Shown here piece after piece: positions 37,790-50,949 of a stretch of 64,000 nucleotides of DNA. Made by a program: the position numbers and the translations under genes. Source of the stretch: Synchiropus splendidus (lineage: Eukaryota > Chordata > Actinopteri > Syngnathiformes > Callionymidae); assembly GCF_027744825.2 (NCBI RefSeq), contig NC_071334.1, forward strand, positions 39,037,437 to 39,101,436, given 5' to 3'. The notes beneath the pieces are model-generated. The model did not search any database and was not told the origin of the DNA. It saw nothing but the letters and a program-made list of their open reading frames with translations. Each line of letters opens with the position of its first letter. Within the stretch, counting starts at the first letter, position 1.

Positions 37790-40045
37790 ATTTCATGTTC
37801 TGAAGCTTCCCTGAAAAGTTATGGCACAATGCACAAAAACGCTTTTCAGCCTGAGATAAGGTGGGTTTCGGAACGCCAAACATAAAAGTGTTGATAACTT
37901 TCAAAAAACACTTCAGACAGCTAAGATTTTATGTCCAACTACTAGAAAGACCCTTTCTGCTATAGTGGGAGGTTAAAATTTCATGTTCTGAAGCTTCCCT
38001 GAAAAGTTATGGCACAATGCACAAAAACGCTTTTCAGCCTGAGATAAGGTGGGTTTCGCAACGCCAAACATAAAAGTGTTAATAACTTTCGAAAAACACT
38101 TCAGACAGCTTAGATTTGATGTGCACCTACTAGAAAGACCCTTTCTGCTATAGTGGGAGGTTAAAATTTCATGTTCTGAAGCTTCCCTGAAAAGTTATGG
38201 CACAATGCACAAAAACGCTTTTCAGCCTGAGATAAGGTGGGTTTCGGAACGCCAAACATAAAAGTGTTGATAACTTTCGAAAAACACTTCAGACAGCTTA
38301 GATTTGATGTGCACCTACTAGAAAGGCCCTTTCTGCTATAGTGGGAGGTTAAAATTCCATGTTCTGAAGCCTCCCTGAAAAGTTATGGCACAATGCGTAA
38401 AAACGCTTTTCAGCCTGAGATAAGGTGGGTTTCGGAACGCCAAACATAAAAGTGTTAATAACTTTCGAAAAACACTTCAGACAGCTAATATTTGATGTAC
38501 AACTACTAGAAAGACCCTTTCTGCTATAGTGGGAGGTTAAAATTTCATGTTCTGAAGCTTCCCTGAAAAGTTATGGCACAATGCACAAAAACGCTTTTCA
38601 GCCTGAGATAAGGTGGGTTTCGGAACGCCAAACATAAAAGTGTTGATAACTTTCAAAAAACACTTCAGACAGCTTAGATTTGATGTGCAACAACTAGAAA
38701 GACCCTTTCTGCTATAGTGGGAGGTTAAAATTTCATGTTCTGAAGCTTCCCTGAAAAGTTATGGCACAATGCACAAAAACGCTTTTCAGCCTGAGATAAG
38801 GTGGGTTTCGGAACGCCAAACATAAAAGTGTTGATAACTTTCGAAAAACACTTCAGACAGCTTAGATTTGATGTGTACTTACTAGAAAGGCCCTTTCTGC
38901 TATAGTGGGAGGTTAAAATTTCATGTTCTGAAGCTTCCCTGAAAAGTTATGGCACAATGCGTAAAAACGCTTTTCAGCCTGAGATAAGGTGGGTTTCGGA
39001 ACGCCAAACATAAAAGTGCTAATAACTATCGAAAAACACTTCAGACAGCTAAGATTTTATGTGCAACTACTAGAAAGACCCTTTATGCTATAGCGGGAGG
39101 TTAAAATTTCATGTTCAGAAACTTCCCTGAAAAGTTATGGCACAATGCACAAAAACGCTTTTCAGCCTGAGATAAGGTGGGTTTCGGTACGCCAAACATA
39201 AAAGTGTTAATAACTTTCGAAAAACACTTCAGACAGCTTAGATTTGATGTGCACCTACTAGAAAGACCCTTTCTGCTATAGTGGGAGGTTAAAATTTCAT
39301 GTTCTGAAGCTTCCCTGAAAAGTTATGCCACAATGCACAAAAACGCTTTTCAGCCTGAGATAAGGTGGGTTTCGGAACGCCAAACATAAAAGTGTTGATA
39401 ACTTTCGAAAAACACTTCCGACAGCTTAGATTTGATGTGCACCTACTAGAAAGACCCTTTCTGCTATAGTGGGAGGTTAAAATTTCATGTTCTGAAGCTT
39501 CCCTGAAAAGTTATGGCACAATGCACAAAAACGCTTTTCAGCCTGAGATAAGGTGGGTTTCGGAACGCCAAACATAAAAGTGTTGATAACTTTCGAAAAA
39601 CATTTCAGACAGCTTAGATTTGATGTGCAACTACTAGAAAGACCCTTTCTGCTATAGTGGGAGGTTAAAATTTCATGTTCTGAAGCTTTCCTGAAAAGTT
39701 ATGGCACAATGCACAAAAACGCTCTTCAGCCTGAGATAAGGTGGGTTTCGGAACGCCAAACATACAAGTGTTGATAACTTTCGAAAAACACTTCAGACAG
39801 CTTAGATTTGATGTGCACCTACTAGAAAGGCCCTTTCTGCTATAGTGGGAGGTTAAAATTTCATGTTCTGAAGCTTCCCTGAAAAGTTATGGCACAATGC
39901 GTAAAAACGCTTTTCGGCCTGAGATAAGGTGGGTTTCGGAACGCCAAACATAAAAGTGTTAATAACTTTCGAAAAACACTTGAGGCAGCTTAGATTTGAT
40001 GTGCACCTACTAGAAAGACCCTTTCTGCTATAGTGGGAGGTTAAA
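37790..40045 (+). repeat. Mosaic segment: J2/G hybrid-H-B-X-J2-F'-G-H-O-N-K-M
   Basis: The first copy is J-like to about position 114 and G-like (134a, 141t, 146c) after it. The next four copies match 31774-32525 at 33 monomers (6,204 bp), including 82c in H. G (102c), H (16a), O, N, K and M from 38918 match 45310-46437 in type order, at 34 monomers. Confidence 0.82.
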
Positions 40046-43000
40046 ATTTCATGTTCTGAAGCTTCCCTGAAAAGTTATGGCACAATGCACAAAAACGCTT
40101 TTCAGCCTGAGATAAGGTGGGTTTCGGAACGCCAAACATAAAAGTGTTGATAACTTTCGAAAAACACTTCAGACAGCTTAGATTTGATGTGTACCTACTA
40201 GAAAGGCCCTTTCTGCTATAGTGGGAGATTAAAATTTCATGTTCTGAAGCTTCCCTGAAAAGTTATGGCACAATGCGTAAAAACGCTTTTCAGCCTGAGA
40301 TAAGGTGGGTTTCGGAACGCCAAACATAAAAGTGCTAATAACTATCGAAAAACACTTCAGACAGCTTAGATTTGATGTGCACCTACTAGAAAGACCCTTT
40401 CTGCTATAGTGGGAGGTTAAAATTTCATGTTCTGAAGCTTCCCTGAAAAGTTATGCCACAATGCACAAAAACGCTTTTCAGCCTGAGATAAGGTGGGTTT
40501 CGGAACGCCAAACATAAAAGTGTTGATAACTTTCGAAAAACACTTCCGACAGCTTAGATTTGATGTGCACCTACTAGAAAGACCCTTTCTGCTATAGTGG
40601 GAGGTTAAAAATTCATGTTCTGAAGCTTCCCTGAAAAGTTATGGCACAATGCACAAAAACGCTATTCAGCCTGAGATAAGGTGGGTTTCGGAACGCCAAA
40701 CATAAAAGTGTTGATAACTTTCGAAAAACACTTCAGACAGCTTAGATTTGATGTGCACCTACTAGAAAGGCCCTTTCTGCTATAGTGGGAGGTTAAAATT
40801 TCATGTTCTGAAGCCTCCCTGAAAAGTTATGGCACAATGCGTAAAAACGCTTTTCAGCCTGAGATAAGGTGGGTTTCGGAACGCCAAACATAAAAGTGTT
40901 AATAACTTTCGAAAAACACTTCAGACAGCTTAGATTTGATGTGCAACTACTAGAAAGACCCTTTCTGCTATAGTGGGAGGTTAAAATTTCATGTTCTGAA
41001 GCTTCCCTGAAAAGTTATGGCACAATGCACAAAAACGCTTTTCAGCCTGAGATAAGGTGGGTTTCGGAACGCCAAACATAAAAGTGTTGATAACTTTCGA
41101 AAAACACTTCAGACAGCTTAGATTTGATGTGCACCTACTAGAAAGGCCCTTTCTGCTATAGTGGGAGGTTAAAATTTCATGTTCTGAAGCTTCCCTGAAA
41201 AGTTATGGCACAATGCGTAAAAACGCTTTTCAGCCTGAGATAAGGTGGGTTTCGGAACGCCAAACATAAAAGTGTTAATAACTTTCGAAAAACACTTCAG
41301 ACAGCTTAGATTTGATGTGCAACTACTAGAAAGACCCTTTCTGCTATAGTGGGAGGTTAAAATTTCATGTTCTGAAGCTTCCCTGAAAAGTTATGGCACA
41401 ATGCACAAAAACGCTTTTCAGCCTGAGATAAGGTGGGTTTCGGAACGCCAAACATAAAAGTGTTGATAACTTTCGAAAAACACTTCAGACAGCTTAGATT
41501 AGATGTGCAACTACTAGAAAGACCCTTTCTGCTATAGTGGGAGGTTAAAATTTCATGTTCTGAAGCTTCCCTGAAAAGTTATGGCACAATGCACAAAAAC
41601 GCTTTTCAGCCTGAGATAAGGTGGGTTTCGGAACGCCAAACATAAAAGTGTTGATAACTTTCGAAAAACACTTCAGACAGCTTAGATTTGATGTGCACCT
41701 ACTAGAAAGGCCCTTTCTGCTATAGTGGGAGGTTAAAATTTCATGTTCTGAAGCTTCCCTGAAAAGTTATGGCACAATGCACAAAAACGCTTTTCAGCCT
41801 GAGATAAGGTGGGTTTCGGAACGCCAAACATAAAAGTGTTAATAACTTTCGAAAAACACTTCAGACAGCTAATATTTGATGTACAACTACTAGAAAGACC
41901 CTTTCTGCTATAGTGGGAGGTTAAAATTTCATGTTCTGAAGCTTCCCTGAAAAGTTATGGCACAATGCACAAAAACGCTTTTCAGCCTGAGATAAGGTGG
42001 GTTTCGGAACGCCAAACATAAAAGTGTTGATAACTTTCGAAAAACACTTCAGACAGCTTAGATTTGATGTGCAACTACTAGAAAGACCCTTTCTGCTATA
42101 GTGGGAGGTTAAAATTTCATGTTCTGAAGCTTCCCTGAAAAGTTATGGCACAATGCACAAAAACGCTTTTCAGCCTGAGATAAGGTGGGTTTCGGAACGC
42201 CAAACATAAAAGTGTTGATAACTTTCGAAAAACACTTCAGACAGCTTAGATTTGATGTGCACCTACTAGAAAGGCCCTTTCTGCTATAGTGGGAGGTTAA
42301 AATTTCATGTTCTGAAGCTTCCCTGAAAAGTTATGGCACAATGCGTAAAAACGCTTTTCAGCCTGAGATAAGGTGGGTTTCGGAACGCCAAACATAAAAG
42401 TGTTAATAACTTTCGAAAAACACTTCAGACAGCTTAGATTTGATGTGCAACTACTAGAAAGACCCTTTCTGCTATAGTGGGAGGTTAAAATTTCATGTTC
42501 TGAAGCTTCCCTGAAAAGTTATGGCACAATGCACAAAAACGCTTTTCAGCCTGAGATAAGGTGGGTTTCGGAACGCCAAACATAAAAGTGTTGATAACTT
42601 TCGAAAAACACTTCAGACAGCTTAGATTAGATGTGCAACTACTAGAAAGACCCTTTCTGCTATAGTGGGAGGTTAAAATTTCATGTTCTGAAGCTTCCCT
42701 GAAAAGTTATGGCACAATGCACAAAAACGCTTTTCAGCCTGAGATAAGGTGGGTTTCGGAACGCCAAACATAAAAGTGTTGATAACTTTCGAAAAACACT
42801 TCAGACAGCTTAGATTTGATGTGCACCTACTAGAAAGGCCCTTTCTGCTATAGTGGGAGGTTAAAATTTCATGTTCTGAAGCTTCCCTGAAAAGTTATGG
42901 CACAATGCGTAAAAACGCTTTTCAGCCTGAGATAAGGTGGGTTTCGGAACGCCAAACATAAAAGTGTTAATAACTTTCGAAAAACACTTCAGACAGCTTA

Positions 43001-43993
43001 GATTTGATGTGCAACTACTAGAAAGACCCTTTCTGCTATAGTGGGAGGTTAAAATTTCATGTTCTGAAGCTTCCCTGAAAAGTTATGGCACAATGCACAA
43101 AAACGCTTTTCAGCCTGAGATAAGGTGGGTTTCGGAACGCCAAACATAAAAGTGTTGATAACTTTCGAAAAACACTTCAGACAGCTTAGATTAGATGTGC
43201 AACTACTAGAAAGACCCTTTCTGCTATAGTGGGAGGTTAAAATTTCATGTTCTGAAGCTTCCCTGAAAAGTTATGGCACAATGCACAAAAACGCTTTTCA
43301 GCCTGAGATAAGGTGGGTTTCGGAACGCCAAACATAAAAGTGTTAATAACTTTCGAAAAACACTTCAGACAGCTAATATTTGATGTACAACTACTAGAAA
43401 GACCCTTTCTGCTATAGTGGGAGGTTAAAATTTCATGTTCTGAAGCTTCCCTGAAAAGTTATGGCACAATACACAAAAACGCTTTTCAGCCTGAGATAAG
43501 GTGGGTTTCGGAACGCCAAACATAAAAGTGTTGATAACTTTCGAAAAACACTTCAGACAGCTTAGATTTGATGTGCAACTACTAGAAAGACCCTTTCTGC
43601 TATAGTGGGAGGTTAAAATTTCATGTTCTGAAGCTTCCCTGAAAAGTTATGGCACAATGCACAAAAACGCTTTTCAGCCTGAGATAAGGTGGGTTTCGGA
43701 ACGCCAAACATAAAAGTGTTGATAACTTTCGAAAAACACTTCAGACAGCTTAGATTTGATGTGTACCTACTAGAAAGGCCCTTTCTGCTATAGTGGGAGG
43801 TTAAAATTTCATGTTCTGAAGCTTCCCTGAAAAGTTATGGCACAATGCGTAAAAACGCTTTTCAGCCTGAGATAAGGTGGGTTTCGGAACGCCAAACATA
43901 AAAGTGTTAATAACTATCGAAAAACACTTCAGACAGCTTAGATTTTATGTGCAACTACTAGAAAGACCCTTTATGCTATAGTGGGAGGTTAAA
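40046..43993 (+). repeat. Segment with three-monomer repeat B-C-P (564 bp)
   Basis: After F-R-O-B-C, the trimer B-C-P occurs at 40986, 42114 and 42678; the last two are in direct tandem. Between them are B, A' and E copies, and A'-E recurs at 43242. The final P is followed by A'-E-F-G. A 564-bp unit is the shortest higher-order repeat in this window whose length is a multiple of 3, but stops in every frame prevent coding. Confidence 0.83.
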
Positions 43994-46900
43994 ATTTCAT
44001 GTTCTGAAGCTTCCCTGAAAAGTTATGGCACAATGCACAAAAACGCTTTTCAGCCTGAGATAAGGTGGGTTTCGGAACGCCAAACATAAAAGTGTTGATA
44101 ACTTTCGAAAAACACTTCAGACAGCTTAGATTTGATGTGCAACTACTAGAAAGACCCTTTCTGCTATAGTGGGAGGTTAAAATTCCATGTTCTGAAGCTT
44201 CCCTGAAAAGTTATGGCACAATGCACAAAAACGCTTTTCAGCCTGAGATAAGGTGGGTTTCGGAACGCCAAACATAAAAGTGTTGATAACTTTCGAAAAA
44301 CACTTCAGACAGCTTAGATTTGATGTGTACCTACTAGAAAGGCCCTTTCTGCTATAGTGGGAGGTTAAAATTTCATGTTCTGAAGCTTCCCTGAAAAGTT
44401 ATGGCACAATGCGTAAAAACGCTTTTCAGCCTGAGATAAGGTGGGTTTCGGAACGCCAAACATAAAAGTGTTAATAACTATCGAAAAACACTTCAGACAG
44501 CTAAGATTTTATGTCCAACTACTAGAAAGACCCTTTATGCTATAGTGGGAGGTTAAAATTTCATGTTCTGAAGCTTCCCTGAAAAGTTATGGCACAATGC
44601 ACAAAAACGCTTTTCAGCCTGAGATAAGGTGGGTTTCGGAACGCCAAACATAAAAGTGTTAATAACTTTCGAAAAACACTTCAGACAGCTAATATTTGAT
44701 GTACAACTACTAGAAAGACCCTTTCTGCTATAGTGGGAGGTTAAAATTTCATGTTCTGAAGCTTCCCTGAAAAGTTATGGCACAATGCACAAAAACGCTT
44801 TTCAGCCTGAGATAAGGTGGGTTTCGGAACGCCAAACATAAAAGTGTTGATAACTTTCAAAAAACACTTCAGACAGCTTAGATTTGATGTGCAACAACTA
44901 GAAAGACCCTTTCTGCTATAGTGGGAGGTTAAAATTTCATGTTCTGAAGCTTCCCTGAAAAGTTATGGCACAATGCACAAAAACGCTTTTCAGCCTGAGA
45001 TAAGGTGGGTTTCGGAACGCCAAACATAAAAGTGTTAATAACTTTCGAAAAACACTTCAGACAGCTTAGATTTGATGTGTACTTACTAGAAAGGCCCTTT
45101 CTGCTATAGTGGGAGGTTAAAATTTCATGTTCTGAAGCTTCCCTGAAAAGTTATTGCACAATGCACAAAAACGCTTTTCAGCCTGAGATAAGGTGGGTTT
45201 CGGAACGCCAAACATAAAAGTGTTGATAACTTTCGAAAAACACTTCAGACAGCTTAGATTTGATGTGTACTTACTAGAAAGGCCCTTTCTGCTATAGTGG
45301 GAGGTTAAAATTTCATGTTCTGAAGCTTCCCTGAAAAGTTATGGCACAATGCGTAAAAACGCATTTCAGCCTGAGATAAGGTGGGTTTCGGAACGCCAAA
45401 CATAAAAGTGCTAATAACTATCGAAAAACACTTCAGACAGCTAAGATTTTATGTGCAACTACTAGAAAGACCCTTTATGCTATAGTGGGAGGTTAAAATT
45501 TCATGTTCTGAAACTTCCCTGAAAAGTTATGGCACAATGCACAAAAACGCTTTTCAGCCTGAGATAAGGTGGGTTACGGAACGCCAAACATAAAAGTGTT
45601 AATAACTTTCGAAAAACACTTCAGACAGCTTAGATTTGATGTGCACCTACTAGAAAGACCCTTTCTGCTATAGTGGGAGGTTAAAATTTCATGTTCTGAA
45701 GCTTCCCTGAAAAGTTATGCCACAATGCACAAAAACGCTTTTCAGCCTGAGATAAGGTGGGTTTCGGAACGCCAAACATAAAAGTGTTGATAACTTTCGA
45801 AAAACACTTCCGACAGCTTAGATTTGATGTGCACCTACTAGAAAGACCCTTTCTGCTATAGTGGGAGGTTAAAATTTCATGTTCTGAAGCTTCCCTGAAA
45901 AGTTATGGCACAATGCACAAAAACGCTTTTCAGCCTGAGATAAGGTGGGTTTCGGAACGCCAAACATAAAAGTGTTGATAACTTTCGAAAAACATTTCAG
46001 ACAGCTTAGATTTGATGTGCAACTACTAGAAAGACCCTTTCTGCTATAGTGGGAGGTTAAAATTTCATGTTCTGAAGCTTTCCTGAAAAGTTATGGCACA
46101 ATGCACAAAAACGCTCTTCAGCCTGAGATAAGGTGGGTTTCGGAACGCCAAACATACAAGTGTTGATAACTTTCGAAAAACACTTCAGACAGCTTAGATT
46201 TGATGTGCACCTACTAGAAAGGCCTTTTCTGCTATAGTGGGAGGTTAAAATTTCATGTTCTGAAGCTTCCCTGAAAAGTTATGGCACAATGCGTAAAAAC
46301 GCTTTTCGGCCTGAGATAAGGTGGGTTTCGGAACGCCAAACATAAAAGTGTTAATAACTTTCGAAAAACACTTGAGGCAGCTTAGATTTGATGTGCACCT
46401 ACTAGAAAGACCCTTTCTGCTATAGTGGGAGGTTAAAATTTCATGTTCTGAAGCTTCCCTGAAAAGTTATGGCACAATGCACAAAAACGCTTTTCAGCCT
46501 GAGATACGGTGGGTTTCGGAACGCCAAACACAAAAGTGTTAATAACTTTCGAAAAACACTTCAGACAGCTTAGATTTGATGTGCAACTACTAGAAAGACC
46601 CTTTCTGCTATAGTGGGAGGCTAAAATTTCATATTCTGAAGCTTCCCTGAAAAGTTATGGCACAATGCACAAAAACGCTTTTCAGCCTGATATAAGGTGG
46701 GTTTCGGAACGCCAAACATAAAAGTGTTAATAACTTTCGAAAAACACTTCAGACAGCTAATATTTGATGTACAACTACTAGAAAGACCCTTTCTGCTATA
46801 GTAGGAGGTTAAAATTTCATGTTCTGAAGCTTCCCTGAAAAGTTATGGCACAATGCACAAAAACGCTTTTCAGCCTGAGATAAGGTGGGTTTCGGAACGC

Positions 46901-47377
46901 CAAACATAAAAGTCTTGATAACTTTCAAAAAACACTTCAGACAGCTTAGATTTGATGTGCAACTACTAAAAAGACCCTTTCTGCTATAGTGGGAGGTTAA
47001 AATTTCATGTTCTGAAGCTTCCCTGAAAAGTTATGGCACAATGCGTAAAAACGCTTTTCAGCCTGAGATAAGGTGGGTTTCGGAACGCCAAACATACAAG
47101 TGTTGATAACTTTCGAAAAACACTTCAGACAGCTTAGATTTGATGTGCACCTACTAGAAAGGCCCTTTCTGCTATAGTGGGAGGTTAAAATTTCATGTTC
47201 TGAAGCTTCCCTGAAAAGTTATGGCACAATGCGTAAAAACGCTTTTCAGCCTGAGATAAGGTGGGTTTCGGAACGCCAAACATAAAAGTGTTAATAACTT
47301 TCGAAAAACACTTCAGACAGCTAATATTTGATGTACAACTACTAGAAAGACCCTTTCTGCTATAGTGGGAGGTTAAA
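43994..47377 (+). repeat. Mosaic segment ending in K-M-I-A-J
   Basis: Order: E, F, G, A', J2, F'-like, F', G, H, O, N, K, M, I, A, J, a K-like copy with 44-45gt, and an X-like copy (47190). The K-M-I-A part repeats 36850-37601, including 66t and 179a in the A copy. Its M copy carries 59g, 125g and 128g, as in the other late M copies. The I copy at 46438 has one private change near position 70. Confidence 0.8.
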
Positions 47378-49633
47378 ATTTCATGTTCTGAAGCTTCCCT
47401 GAAAAGTTATGGCACAATGCACAAAAACGCTTTTCAGCCTGAGATAAGGTGGGTTTCGGAACGCCAAACATAAAAGTGTTGATAACTTTCGAAAAACACT
47501 TTAGACAGCTTAGATTTGATGTGCACCTACTAGAAAGGCCCTTTCTGCTATAGTGGGAGGTTAAAATTTCATGTTCTGAAGCTTCCCTGAAAAGTTATGG
47601 CACAATGCGTAAAAACGCTTTTCAGCCTGAGATAAGGTGGGTTTCGGAACGCCAAACATAAAAGTGTTAATAACTTTCGAAAAACACTTCAGACAGCTTA
47701 GATTTGGTGTGCAACTACTAGAAAGACCCTTTCTGCTATAGTGGGAGGTTAAAATTTCATGTTCTGAAGCTTCCCTGAAAAGTTATGGCACAATGCACAA
47801 AAACGCTTTTCAGCCTGAGATAAGGTGGGTTTCGGAACGCCAAACATAAAAGTGTTGATAACTTTCGAAAAACACTTCAGACAGCTTAGATTAGATGTGC
47901 AACTACTAGAAAGACCCTTTCTGCTATAGTGGGAGGTTAAAATTTCATGTTCTGAAGCTTCCCTGAAAAGTTATGGCACAATGCGTAAAAACGCTTTTCA
48001 GCCTGAGATAAGGTGGGTTTCGGAACGCCAAACATAAAAGTGTTAATAACTTTCGAAAAACACTTCAGACAGCTAATATTTGATGTACAACTACTAGAAA
48101 GACCCTTTCTGCTATAGTGGGAGGTTAAAATTTCATGTTCTGAAGCTTCCCTGAAAAGTTATGGCACAATGCACAAAAACGCTTTTCAGCCTGAGATAAG
48201 GTGGGTTTCGGAACGCCAAACATAAAAGTGTTGATAACTTTCGAAAAACACTTCAGACAGCTTAGATTTGATGTGCAACTACTAGAAAGACCCTTTCTGC
48301 TATAGTGGGAGGTTAAAATTTCATGTTCTGAAGCTTCCCTGAAAAGTTATGGCACAATGCACAAAAACGCTTTTCAGCCTGAGATAAGGTGGGTTTCGGA
48401 ACGCCAAACATAAAAGTGTTGATAACTTTCGAAAAACACTTCAGACAGCTTAGATTTGATGTGTACCTACTAGAAAGGCCCTTTCTGCTATAGTGGGAGG
48501 TTAAAATTTCATGTTCTGAAGCTTCCCTGAAAAGTTATGGCACAATGCGTAAAAACGCTTTTCAGCATGAGATAAAGTGGGTTTCGGAACGCCAAACATA
48601 AAAGTGTTAATAACTTTCGAAAAACACTTTAGACAGCTTAGATTTGATGTGCACCTACTAGAAAGGCCCTTTCTGCTATAGTGGGAGGTTAAAATTTCAT
48701 GTTCTGAAGCTTCCCTGAAAAGTTATGGCACAATGCGTAAAAACGCTTTTCAGCCTGAGATAAGGTGGGTTTCGGAACGCCAAACATAAAAGTGTTAATA
48801 ACTTTCGAAAAACACTTCAGACAGCTTAGATTTGGTGTGCAACTACTAGAAAGACCCTTTCTGCTATAGTGGGAGGTTAAAATTTCATGTTCTGAAGCTT
48901 CCCTGAAAAGTTATGGCACAATGCACAAAAACGCTTTTCAGCCTGAGATAAGGTGGGTTTCGGAACGCCAAACATAAAAGTGTTGATAACTTTCGAAAAA
49001 CACTTCAGACAGCTTAGATTAGATGTGCAACTACTAGAAAGACCCTTTCTGCTATAGTGGGAGGTTAAAATTTCATGTTCTGAAGCTTCCCTGAAAAGTT
49101 ATGGCACAATGCGTAAAAACGCTTTTCAGCCTGAGATAAGGTGGGTTTCGGAACGCCAAACATAAAAGTGTTAATAACTTTCGAAAAACACTTCAGACAG
49201 CTAATATTTGATGTACAACTACTAGAAAGACCCTTTCTGCTATAGTGGGAGGTTAAAATTTCATGTTCTGAAGCTTCCCTGAAAAGTTATGGCACAATGC
49301 ACAAAAACGCTTTTCAGCCTGAGATAAGGTGGGTTTCGGTACGCCAAACATAAAAGTGTTGATAACTTTCGAAAAACACTTCAGACAGCTTAGATTTGAT
49401 GTGCAACTACTAGAAAGACCCTTTCTGCTATAGTGGGAGGTTAAAATTTCATGTTCTGAAGCTTCCCTGAAAAGTTATGGCACAATGCACAAAAACGCTT
49501 TTCAGCCTGAGATAAGGTGGGTTTCGGAACGCCAAACATAAAAGTGTTGATAACTTTCGAAAAACACTTCAGACAGCTTAGATTTGATGTGTACCTACTA
49601 GAAAGGCCCTTTCTGCTATAGTGGGAGGTTAAA
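47378..49633 (+). repeat. Tandem six-monomer unit B-C-P-A'-E-F (1,128 bp)
   Basis: The unit starts at 47378 and again at 48506. Shared markers are 125t in the B-type right half, 142g in C, 140a in P, and 44-45gt in the A'-type copy. The second unit starts with a hybrid: its left half carries 44-45gt and 62a, as in the G copies at 49634 and 50574, and its right half has 125t, 149c and 161g of the B copy at 47378. This is the expected footprint of unequal exchange between a G and a B copy. Confidence 0.88.
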
Positions 49634-50949
49634 ATTTCATGTTCTGAAGCTTCCCTGAAAAGTTATGGCACAATGCGTAAAAACGCTTTTCAGCATGAGA
49701 TAAGGTGGGTTTCGGAACGCCAAACATAAAAGTGTTAATAACTATCGAAAAACACTTCAGACAGCTAAGATTTTATGTGCAACTACTAGAAAGACCCTTT
49801 ATGCTATAGTGGGAGGTTAAAATTTCATGTTCTGAAGCTTCCCTGAAAAGTTATGGCACAATGCACAAAAACGCTTTTCAGCCTGAGATAAGGTGGGTTT
49901 CGGAACGCCAAACATAAAAGTTTTAATAACTTTCGAAAAACACTTCAGACAGCTTAGATTTGATGTGCACCTACTAGAAAGACCCTTTCTGCTATAGTGG
50001 GAGGTTAAAATTTCATGTTCTGAAGCTTCCCTGAAAAGTTATGGCACAATGCACAAAAACGCTTTTCAGCCTGAGATAAGGTGGGTTTCGGAACGCCAAA
50101 CATAAAAGTGTTAATAACTTTCGAAAAACACTTCAGACAGCTAATATTTGATGTACAACTACTAGAAAGACCCTTTCTGCTATAGTGGGAGGTTAAAATT
50201 TCATGTTCTGAAGCTTCCCTGAAAAGTTATGGCACAATGCACAAAAACGCTTTTCAGCCTGAGATAAGGTGGGTTTCGGAACGCCAAACATAAAAGTGTT
50301 GATAACTTTCGAAAAACACTTCAGACAGCTTAGATTTGATGTGCAACTACTAGAAAGACCCTTTCTGCTATAGTGGGAGGTTAAAATTTCATGTTCTGAA
50401 GCTTCCCTGAAAAGTTATGGCACAATGCACAAAAACGCTTTTCAGCCTGAGATAAGGTGGGTTTCGGAACGCCAAACATAAAAGTGTTGATAACTTTCGA
50501 AAAACACTTCAGACAGCTTAGATTTGATGTGTACCTACTAGAAAGGCCCTTTCTGCTATAGTGGGAGGTTAAAATTTCATGTTCTGAAGCTTCCCTGAAA
50601 AGTTATGGCACAATGCGTAAAAACGCTTTTCAGCATGAGATAAGGTGGGTTTCGGAACGCCAAACATAAAAGTGTTAATAACTATCGAAAAACACTTCAG
50701 ACAGCTAAGATTTTATGTGCAACTACTAGAAAGACCCTTTATGCTATAGTGGGAGGTTAAAATTTCATGTTCTGAAGCTTCCCTGAAAAGTTATGGCACA
50801 ATGCACAAAAACGCTTTTCAGCCTGAGATAAGGTGGGTTTCGGAACGCCAAACATAAAAGTTTTAATAACTTTCGAAAAACACTTCAGACAGCTTAGATT
50901 TGATGTGCACCTACTAGAAAGACCCTTTCTGCTATAGTGGGAGGTTAAA
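49634..50949 (+). repeat. Tandem five-monomer duplication A'-E-F-G-H
   Basis: A'-E-F-G-H at 49070-50009 (its first three copies shared with the preceding hexamer) is followed directly by a second A'-E-F-G-H at 50010-50949. Both G copies have 62a, and both H copies have 101t, which breaks the dyad at 97-124. The A' copies differ at 44-45 (gt in the first, ac in the second), and the first E copy has a private 83t. Confidence 0.88.
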
